Source: Deltaproteobacteria bacterium (GTDB lineage Bacteria > Desulfobacterota > Binatia > DP-6). Taken from it: 12,562 nt of DNA. Shown here piece by piece: positions 1-4,824 of the stretch. The translations under genes and the position numbers were made by a program. The notes beneath the pieces are model-generated. The model made no database searches, had not been told where the DNA came from, and worked only from the letters and a program-made list of their open reading frames with translations. Within the stretch, counting starts at the first letter, position 1; each line of letters starts with the position of its first letter. The DNA lies in NCBI GenBank assembly GCA_005879205.1, contig VBLD01000034.1, forward strand, positions 491 to 13,052, read 5' to 3'.

Positions 1-318
1 GCGCCCAAGGGCCCCGCGGTGAGCGAAGGGCTCTTCATCTCAGGGCACTGGGGGCTGCTCGGCAACCAGGTCCTCGCCGTGCTCGTGTCCTACGGGCTCG
101 CCATCGCCGGCTCGCTCGCCTGCCTGGCGATCACCAGCGCCGTGACGGGCGGCCTGCGTGTCAACGAGGACGACGAGTTCGCCGGGCTCGATCTCTCACA
201 GCACGGCGAGAGCGCGTACGTGTTCGGCGCGGGTGGTTACGGGCCGATCGGGCAAAGCGCCTTCGCGGCGCGGCCGATCGAGCGTCCCGCGACGCTCGCC
301 GCGAAGGTGGCGGAGTGA
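1..318 (+). CDS. amt: Ammonium transporter (Amt/MEP/Rh family), C-terminal end only
   Basis: This is the 3' end of a gene that enters from the left edge, reading in frame from base 1 to TGA at 316-318 (about 105 residues). The visible part is the last membrane segment (LLGNQVLAVLVSYGLAIAGS and following hydrophobic residues) and the cytoplasmic tail. The tail reads GGLRVNEDDEFAGLDLSQHG followed by ESAY, which is the conserved C-terminal signature of bacterial Amt proteins. Amt proteins are trimeric inner-membrane channels for ammonium; in characterised systems the tail communicates with PII (GlnK), whose T-loop plugs the pore. The PII gene follows 69 bp downstream, so the pair is the usual amt-PII coupling, here with the transporter first. 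The pore histidines lie outside the window, so function is called from the tail and the neighbours. An in-frame ATG/GTG near 19 is internal and not a real start. Confidence 0.9.
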   Translation, partial: APKGPAVSEGLFISGHWGLLGNQVLAVLVSYGLAIAGSLACLAITSAVTGGLRVNEDDEFAGLDLSQHGESAYVFGAGGYGPIGQSAFAARPIERPATLAAKVAE

Positions 319-387
319 ACCACCTTTGCAAGGAAACACGGCTTGGCGTAAACGAATGACCCGCATTCCGATCGCCCGGAGGCATCC

Positions 388-691
388 ATGAAGAAGGTCG
401 AAGCGATCATCAAACCGTTCAAGCTCGACGAGGTGAAGGAGAGCCTCTCTGCGATCGGTGTGCAGGGCATCACCGTGAGCGAAGTGAAGGGCTTCGGACG
501 CCAGAAAGGCCACACCGAGCTCTACCGGGGGGCGGAGTACGTCGTCGACTTCCTGCCGAAGGTCAAGCTCGAGATCATCGTGCGTGACGGCAGCAAAGAC
601 GGGACGGATCGGCGATGGGAAGATATTCGTCCTGCCGATCGAAGAGGTGGTTCGCATCCGCACGGGAGAGCGAGGCGGCGACGCCATCTAA
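388..691 (+). pseudogene. glnB: PII nitrogen regulatory protein with a 35-nt frameshifting deletion
   Basis: PII is a small trimeric sensor of ATP/ADP and 2-oxoglutarate that controls Amt and glutamine synthetase adenylylation. The start ATG at 388 has a strong GGAGG at 378-382. Residues 1-67 are a near-perfect PII N-terminus (MKKVEAIIKPFKLDEVKE) with an intact T-loop, including GFGRQKGHTELYRGAEY and its uridylylation-site tyrosine. After codon 67 (GAC, 586-588) the frame breaks. The PII C-terminus resumes in another frame from about 590, reading AAKTGRIGDGKIF, then EEVVRIRTGERGGDAI, with TAA at 689-691. Aligned to E. coli GlnB, codons 68-79 (helix alpha-2) are missing: 36 nt expected, 1 nt present. 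Adding 35 nt restores exactly 112 residues, the family's standard length. In the broken frame, translation would run into glnA and stop at 1008. It is either a true pseudogene or an assembly/consensus error; GlnK is the alternative name. Confidence 0.9.
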
Positions 692-718
692 TTTTTGAGC
701 CGGAGGAGGGGCTCGGTA

Positions 719-2176
719 ATGGCAACCCAGACACCCAAGGACGTACTGAAGTTCGCGAAGGACAACAAGGTCGAGGCTGTGGACCTGAAGTTCCTAGACC
801 TGCTCGGCATCTGGCAGCACTTCACCATCCCGACCAGCGAGCTCTCGGAGGAGCTGTTCGAGGAGGGCAACGGGTTCGACGGCTCATCGATCCGCGGCTG
901 GCAGCCGATCCACGCCTCGGACATGCTCGTCGTGCCGGACCCCACCACCGCGGTGATGGATCCGTTCACCGCGATCCCCACCCTCAGCCTGATCTGCAAC
1001 ATCACTGATCCCTTGACCAAGGAGGACTACTCGCGCGACCCGCGCAACATCGCGCGCAAGGCCGAGGCCTACCTCAAGTCCACCGGCGTCGGCGACGTCG
1101 CCTACTTCGGGCCCGAACCGGAGTTCTTCGTGTTCGACGAGGTGCGCTACGAGCAGAACCAGCACACCGGCTTCTACCTGATCGATTCCGCCGAGGGGCA
1201 GTGGAACACGGCGCGCGTGACGGATCCGGTGAACAGCCGCGCCGGCGTGCTCACCGAGGGCAAGAATCTGGGCTACAAGCCGCGCTACAAGGAAGGATAC
1301 TTCCCGGTCCAGCCCACCGACACCCAGCAGGACATCCGCGGCGAGATGGTGCGCGAGATGGAGAAGATCGGCTACCGGGTCGAGAAGCACCACCACGAGG
1401 TGGCCACCGCCGGCCAGGCCGAGATCGATCTGCGCTTCCTGCCGCTGCTCAAGATGGGCGACGCGCTCATGTGGTACAAGCACATCGTCAAGAACGTCGC
1501 GCGCCGCTACGGGAAGACCGCCACCTTCATGCCGAAGCCGATCTTCGGCGACAACGGCAGCGGCATGCACGTCCACCAGTCGATCTGGAAGGGAGAGAAG
1601 CCGCTGTTCGCCGGCGACAAGTACGGCGGCATGAGCGAGCTCGGCATGCACTACATCGGCGGCATCTTGAAGCACGCGCCGGCGCTCGCTGCCTTCACCT
1701 GCCCGACCGTGAATTCGTACCGCCGGCTGGTGCCGGGCTTCGAGGCGCCGATCAACCTGGCGTACTCGAGCCGCAACCGATCGGCCGCCGTCCGCATCCC
1801 GATGTACTCGCCGTCGCCTAAGGCCAAGCGCATCGAGGTGCGCTTCCCGGACCCGGCGTGCAACGGCTACATCGCTTTCTCGGCGATGTTGATGGCCGGC
1901 CTCGACGGCATCGAGCGGCGCCTCAATCCCGGCAATCCGCTCGACAAGGATATCTACGCCCTCACCCCCGAGGAGCTGAAGGACGTCCCCAAGATGCCGG
2001 GCTCGCTCGACGAGGCGCTCGAGAACCTGAGGCGCGACCACGACTTCCTGCTGAAGGGCGACGTGTTCACCCCCGACGTCATCGAGACGTGGATCGAGTG
2101 GAAGATGTCGAACGAGGTGAGCGCCATCCGCCTGCGTCCACACCCGCACGAGTTCGCGCTCTACTTCGACGCCTGA
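719..2176 (+). CDS. glnA: Glutamine synthetase type I
   Basis: It catalyses ATP-dependent condensation of glutamate and ammonium to glutamine, as a cytoplasmic dodecamer. The 485-residue protein is close to the family's usual ~470. Visible signatures are FDGSSIRGW (53-61) near the N-terminus, GPEPEFFVFD (131-140) with metal-binding glutamates, the ATP-site stretch around NGSGMHVHQS (279-288), and NRSAAVRIP (353-361). Near the C-terminus KDIYALTPEE (410-419) places Tyr413 at the position adenylylated in the E. coli enzyme (Tyr397), which suggests GSI-beta type control by GlnE, though that is inferred. I chose ATG 719 because GGAGGAGG (702-709) lies about 9 nt upstream; an in-frame TTG at 695 would add eight unconserved residues. 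The gene starts 27 nt after the PII stop, so it was probably cotranscribed with PII and perhaps amt. It ends in a strong hairpin. Confidence 0.97.
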   Translation: MATQTPKDVLKFAKDNKVEAVDLKFLDLLGIWQHFTIPTSELSEELFEEGNGFDGSSIRGWQPIHASDMLVVPDPTTAVMDPFTAIPTLSLICNITDPLTKEDYSRDPRNIARKAEAYLKSTGVGDVAYFGPEPEFFVFDEVRYEQNQHTGFYLIDSAEGQWNTARVTDPVNSRAGVLTEGKNLGYKPRYKEGYFPVQPTDTQQDIRGEMVREMEKIGYRVEKHHHEVATAGQAEIDLRFLPLLKMGDALMWYKHIVKNVARRYGKTATFMPKPIFGDNGSGMHVHQSIWKGEKPLFAGDKYGGMSELGMHYIGGILKHAPALAAFTCPTVNSYRRLVPGFEAPINLAYSSRNRSAAVRIPMYSPSPKAKRIEVRFPDPACNGYIAFSAMLMAGLDGIERRLNPGNPLDKDIYALTPEELKDVPKMPGSLDEALENLRRDHDFLLKGDVFTPDVIETWIEWKMSNEVSAIRLRPHPHEFALYFDA

Positions 2177-2197
2177 GCGGGTGACCTTCAGAAGCTG

Positions 2198-2238
2198 AAC
2201 GGCGGAGCGGGCATGAGCCCCTCCGCCGTTGCTTCTTT
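2198..2238 (+). terminator. Hairpin terminator between glnA and the convergent small gene
   Basis: A perfect 10-bp inverted repeat, AACGGCGGAG (2198-2207) and CTCCGCCGTT (2221-2230), encloses a bulged C and a further 4-bp stem GGGC/GCCC with an ATGA loop (2213-2216). It is followed by a pyrimidine- and T-rich stretch (gcttcttt) rather than a clean T-run. It lies 21 nt after the glnA stop and about 30 nt before the end of the convergent minus-strand gene, so it likely ends glnA transcription and may also work in the other direction. Confidence 0.75.
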
Positions 2239-2259
2239 ACCGTCGCGCGCGACGCCGCG

Positions 2260-2505
2260 TCAGGTCTTCTTGGCCGCCCGATGCTTCTTGGCCGGGGCCG
2301 GCGTCGTGCAGCTCTTCACGCGCGCTGCCGAGACGTTCTTCTCCTTCTGCACGTCCTCCTCGGACTTGCCGGCCGCGATCGCGTCCTTGATCTCCTTGCA
2401 CGAGACCGTCGATCGCGCCATGCGCTTGTGCGCCGCCAACGCCGGAGAGCCGACGAGCACCGCAGTCGCCAGGGCTGCCACCATCGCCAAACCGATCCGC
2501 TTCAC
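2260..2505 (-). CDS. Small secreted two-cysteine protein of unknown function
   Basis: An 81-residue protein. The N-terminus is a clear Sec signal peptide: MKR, a hydrophobic core (about residues 4-19), and a likely cleavage site after PALA (residue 24). The mature part is about 57 residues with two cysteines (Cys36 and Cys66) that could form a disulfide. Between them are two predicted helices around the segment IKDAIAAGKSEEDVQKEKNV. The C-terminus is proline/alanine/lysine-rich and strongly basic (KKHRAAKK). The start is GTG at 2503-2505, with a G-rich AGGGGG about 9 nt upstream on the minus strand. It stands alone, convergent with glnA and divergent from the YbhN-like gene. I recognise no named family; similar short alanine/lysine-rich secreted proteins are common as hypotheticals in GC-rich proteobacteria. 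The real-gene call rests on the signal peptide and convergent placement. Confidence 0.7.
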   Translation of the reverse strand: MKRIGLAMVAALATAVLVGSPALAAHKRMARSTVSCKEIKDAIAAGKSEEDVQKEKNVSAARVKSCTTPAPAKKHRAAKKT

Positions 2506-2693
2506 CTGAGCTCACCCCCTTTCCGGTCCACTCTGCTAGCAATCCGTTCCCGCGCGGTCTGTATCACGAGCCCTGGGCGGGTGCCATAGAGCGCGCCTGC
2601 GCGTGCGCCGCGGCGTCGCGGTTTTCTCGCGATCGAAAACTGTGCGATAAACATACGCGGATGTTCGCCGGCAGACGGCGCTAGCTTTCCCGC

Positions 2694-4100
2694 ATGAAGC
2701 AAACTCTCGCCTTGCTGCTCAAGTTCGCCGTCACGCTCGGGATCTTCGCGGCCATCTTCATCGAATTCGGCGGTGGCTACGCCCCCGTCCGGACCGCGGA
2801 GCTGGCCGCCCCGGGGGCCTTCGAGACGACCAACCCCGACTTCCCCGGTCTGGTCGGCCGGGTGCGCGCGGGCCTGCACGGGGCGCCGCTCCCCCCTCCC
2901 CGGGTGCCGGTGTCGTTGCACGACGTCTGCCTGGCGGCCGCCGAGCGGGCGGTGTTCGTGCGCACGGCCGACGGCTCGATGCGCCGCTTCAAACCGCTCC
3001 GGCACTGCGGCGAGGGCGGGCTCGTCAGCGTCTTCGCGCCCGCGGCGGGCGGGACCTTCGTGCCCATCCGCCTCGCCGAGGCGCCGCCCGACGTCTACTT
3101 CCGGCTGCAGGGCTTCCAGCTCGTGCCCGCGGAGCCGAGGGAGCTGTGGGCCGAGATCCGCAGCCTTCGCCTCGGCGTCTTCCTGCCGTGGTTCCTGGCC
3201 GCGATGGCCATCAAGCTCGCCGGCATCTTCGCCAACGTGCTGCGCTGGCAGGTGCTGCTGCGCGGGCAGGGGATCGAGCTCGGCTTCGGCTTCCTCGCCC
3301 GAAGCTACTTCATCGGCCGGTACTTCGGCATCGTCACGCCGAGCACGATGGGGCTCGACGCGTGGCGCCTCTACGACACCATTCGCCTGACGCGCAGGCC
3401 CGTCGAGTGCACCACGGTGCTGGCCGTGGAGCGCGTCCTCGGGCTGGTCGGGCTCTTCGCGGTGATCCTCCTCTTCATGCCCTTTGCAGGACGCATCACG
3501 CACGGGCAGTCGATCGGCGAGCTGGTGGCCGCCATGAAGATGCCGCTCGCCGCCACCGCCGTCTTCGGCGTTCTGATCCTGCTCCAGCCGGCCTGGTTCC
3601 GCGGCTGGCTGCGCCTCCTGCCGGGCGAGCGGGCACGGCGTTTCGCCGCCAGCGCCGTCGACGCCGCCACCGCATACGGCGATCGGCGCGGCCATCTCGT
3701 CCTCGCCCTCGTACTCGCGATCGTCGGCCAGCTGACGACGACGCTCATGTACTTCGCCAACGCGATGTCGCTCGCGACCCAGAACGTCCGCGCCAGCGAG
3801 GTCCTGTTCGCTTCGGCGGTGATGACCTTCGGCACGTTCATCGCCCCGTCCGCGTCGGGCGAGGGCGTGCGCGAGCTGGTCTTCGTCTGGCTCCTCGGGA
3901 GCCGGGCGGGCGCCGCCAAGGCGTTCCTGATCGGCAACCTCGGCTTCTGGATCGAGAAGATCCCGCTGTCCGTGCCGGGAGGCATCCTCCTGCTGCTGCG
4001 CCGCGACCCGGCGCTGCAGGGCGTCGGGCGCCAGGAGCTCCTGCGCGTGCGCCGGGAGGCGGAGGCCGAGGTACCCGTCCGGCCGCGCGCCGCCAGCTGA
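2694..4100 (+). CDS. YbhN/LPG-synthase transmembrane family protein with an extracytoplasmic insert
   Basis: A 468-residue integral membrane protein of the lysylphosphatidylglycerol synthase TM family (UPF0104/YbhN, PF03706). Characteristic pieces are NVLRWQVLLRGQGIELGF (181-198), a YFIGRYFGIVTPSTMGLDAWR stretch split around 207-225, and the conserved FIAPSASGEGVRE (382-394) in the C-terminal half. TM1 is about residues 6-24. An unusual hydrophilic region of about 130 residues follows (25-155), with Cys79 and Cys105, and then six or so further TM segments from about 160. Typical members have only a short loop after TM1. Known relatives move or modify membrane lipids, or flip lipid-linked intermediates, but the substrate here cannot be told. 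There is no LPG-synthase catalytic domain, so it is not a full MprF. Start ATG 2694 lacks an obvious Shine-Dalgarno sequence but opens directly on TM1. It is monocistronic by position. Confidence 0.85.
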   Translation: MKQTLALLLKFAVTLGIFAAIFIEFGGGYAPVRTAELAAPGAFETTNPDFPGLVGRVRAGLHGAPLPPPRVPVSLHDVCLAAAERAVFVRTADGSMRRFKPLRHCGEGGLVSVFAPAAGGTFVPIRLAEAPPDVYFRLQGFQLVPAEPRELWAEIRSLRLGVFLPWFLAAMAIKLAGIFANVLRWQVLLRGQGIELGFGFLARSYFIGRYFGIVTPSTMGLDAWRLYDTIRLTRRPVECTTVLAVERVLGLVGLFAVILLFMPFAGRITHGQSIGELVAAMKMPLAATAVFGVLILLQPAWFRGWLRLLPGERARRFAASAVDAATAYGDRRGHLVLALVLAIVGQLTTTLMYFANAMSLATQNVRASEVLFASAVMTFGTFIAPSASGEGVRELVFVWLLGSRAGAAKAFLIGNLGFWIEKIPLSVPGGILLLLRRDPALQGVGRQELLRVRREAEAEVPVRPRAAS

Positions 4101-4195
4101 CCCCACGCCCCGGTCACGCCCCGCTTCATTGGCGACCCTCGCCGTCGCGATCCGACGCCGCCCTCAGGGCCGTCACGCCCGTGGAAACGCAATCC

Positions 4196-4225
4196 TTGAA
4201 TTCCGATCGCGGCCCGGCGTAAAAG
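4196..4225 (+). promoter_or_regulatory. Candidate sigma-70-type promoter for the structured leader
   Basis: TTGAAT (4196-4201) and TAAAAG (4220-4225) are separated by 18 nt; each matches the consensus at 4 of 6 positions. This is the only AT-rich pair in the roughly 400-nt gene-poor stretch 4101-4501. A start near 4232 would produce a leader of about 270 nt before the downstream ATG. The assignment is by eye and weak on its own; its position just ahead of the structured leader supports it. Confidence 0.4.
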
Positions 4226-4243
4226 GGATGCGGCAAGGGAACC

Positions 4244-4408
4244 ATGACACGCTCGACCCGACCGACCGCGCCGTTTCTGATGCCGCAGCATCAGCCGGTC
4301 GGCGTCGTGCGTGACGCCGTGAGCTGGCACGGCTCGAACGCGTGCGCAACCAAGCGGACGCGAATTCGGGCCGGTGGCCTGGCGACGGCGGGAGGTAGCC
4401 CAGCCTAG
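4244..4408 (+). CDS. Possible 54-residue leader peptide or small protein
   Basis: An ATG at 4244 preceded by AAGGGA (4235-4240) opens a 54-codon frame ending in TAG at 4406-4408. The protein begins MTRSTRPTAPFLMPQHQ and is arginine-, alanine- and glycine-rich, with no membrane segment, signal peptide or recognised domain. About 78 % of codons end in G or C, which looks lower than in the surrounding genes and does not argue strongly for coding. Its position is what makes it worth recording. Codons 42-46 are the 5' arm of the proposed antiterminator (4368-4380) and its stop lies in the loop of that structure, so translation would disturb the RNA fold. It may be a regulatory leader ORF, or merely an open frame within a non-coding leader. 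Confidence 0.3.
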   Translation: MTRSTRPTAPFLMPQHQPVGVVRDAVSWHGSNACATKRTRIRAGGLATAGGSPA

Positions 4409-4473
4409 AGAATCGGAACCCCCTCCGCCGAACGAAAGGCCACCGGCCCGCAAGGACCGGTGGCTTTTTTTTT
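4262..4473 (+). ncRNA. Structured leader RNA with competing antiterminator and terminator folds
   Basis: This is the content of the long gap 4101-4501. Hairpins visible by eye are: CTGATGC (4277-4283) with GCATCAG (4288-4294), 7 bp with a CGCA loop; around it CCGACCG (4262-4268) with CGGTCGG (4296-4302); competing with that, CGGCGTC (4300-4306) with GACGCCG (4313-4319); and GCACG (4327-4331) with CGTGC (4341-4345). Then GGGCCGGTGGCCT (4368-4380) is the perfect reverse complement of AGGCCACCGGCCC (4437-4449), 13 bp. This arm encloses a second stem, CGGC-GGAGG (4386-4395, one bulged G) with CCTCCGCCG (4422-4430). The 3' strand of the 13-bp stem contains the 5' arm of the terminator at 4435-4468, so the two folds exclude each other. 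Function is inferred: a cis-acting attenuator or riboswitch platform for the XRE-type gene, or a free small RNA. I could not match it to a known riboswitch consensus. Confidence 0.6.
4435..4473 (+). terminator. Intrinsic terminator 28 nt upstream of the XRE-type gene start
   Basis: The stem AAAGGCCACCGG (4435-4446) pairs with CCGGTGGCTTTT (4457-4468) over 12 positions with a single G-U pair. After one C-A mismatch, two more C-G pairs close a GCAA tetraloop (4450-4453). A run of nine T (4465-4473) follows. This is a canonical Rho-independent terminator with no convincing gene in front of it. Downstream the RBS (GGAGAG, 4491-4496) begins only 17 nt later. An outer 7-bp repeat, CTCCGCC (4423-4429) and GGCGGAG (4474-4480), brackets the whole hairpin. 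Confidence 0.9.
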
Positions 4474-4501
4474 GGCGGAGCAACCGAAAAGGAGAGTCGC
4501 G

Positions 4502-4786
4502 ATGAGCACAGTCAGCGTTCCCGGCTTCACCCGCAAGCTCCGCGAGATCGTCGCCGACGAGCCGAAGGCCTTCGCGTACGACCTCGGGCTGAGCCTCTCG
4601 GCCGTGTACAACTACCTGAACGGGCGTATCCCGGCGACCGAGGTTCTGTTCCGGATCGCCCGCTACTCGGGGCGCCCCATGGAATGGTTCCTGGTCGACG
4701 AGGAGGCCGCGCCGGCCATCGCGGGGCTCGGGGAGGTGGCTGTGGCCGAGCGCTACGTCGCCGCCCCGGGCGGCGGCGAGTTGTGA
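4502..4786 (+). CDS. Small XRE/Cro-type helix-turn-helix regulator
   Basis: A 94-residue cytoplasmic protein. Residues 8-66 have the pattern of a Cro/CI-type DNA-binding domain: FTRKLREIV, a helix-turn-helix around FAYDLGLSLSAVYNYLNG (24-41), then a helix IPATEVLFRIARYSGRPMEW (43-62), as in XRE proteins where a conserved tryptophan follows the last helix. The tail (67-94) is alanine- and glycine-rich and shows no second domain. Target DNA is unknown. ATG 4502 was chosen for its good Shine-Dalgarno AAAAGGAGAG (ending 4496, 5 nt away); upstream in-frame GTG codons lie inside the terminator hairpin. Expression probably depends on readthrough of that terminator, or on an unseen promoter within 4474-4501. 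It is convergent with the secernin-like gene. A domain-only phage-type repressor is possible, but no phage genes are near. Confidence 0.8.
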   Translation: MSTVSVPGFTRKLREIVADEPKAFAYDLGLSLSAVYNYLNGRIPATEVLFRIARYSGRPMEWFLVDEEAAPAIAGLGEVAVAERYVAAPGGGEL

Positions 4787-4791
4787 GCCCG

Positions 4792-4824
4792 TGCCCGGGA
4801 GCTCATCCCCCGAGCTCCCGGGCA
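4792..4824. terminator. Perfect 13-bp inverted repeat between convergent genes
   Basis: TGCCCGGGAGCTC (4792-4804) and GAGCTCCCGGGCA (4812-4824) are exact reverse complements around a 7-nt loop. It starts 5 nt after the XRE-type gene stop and includes the stop codon (4803-4805) and the last codons of the minus-strand secernin-like gene. No T-run follows on either strand, so it may be a bidirectional hairpin terminator or mRNA 3'-end protector, or a dyad protein-binding site. Confidence 0.6.

Noticed and set aside
312..330. Possible sigma-54 promoter (CTTTGCA) ahead of the PII gene
   Set aside because: The -12 TTGC is present, but no GG lies at the required 10-nt spacing upstream.
388..1008. 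A 206-codon frame starting at the PII ATG and running into glnA
   Set aside because: Only the first 67 codons are PII-like. The remainder is an out-of-frame product of the 35-nt deletion and a shadow of glnA.
2502..4106. Long open frame (534 codons) antisense to the YbhN-like gene
   Set aside because: Composition is Arg/Glu/Asp/Pro/Gly-rich low-complexity, typical of the complementary strand of GC-rich genes; no domain, while the opposite strand encodes a clear membrane family.
4104..4123. Short tandem repeat of CACGCCCCG
   Set aside because: Two adjacent copies only, in GC-rich DNA; too short to support a repeat feature or binding-site claim.
4332..4342. GGCTCGAACGC resembling a tRNA T-loop
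   Set aside because: The loop has CTCGA instead of TTCGA, and no acceptor, D or anticodon arms fit around it.
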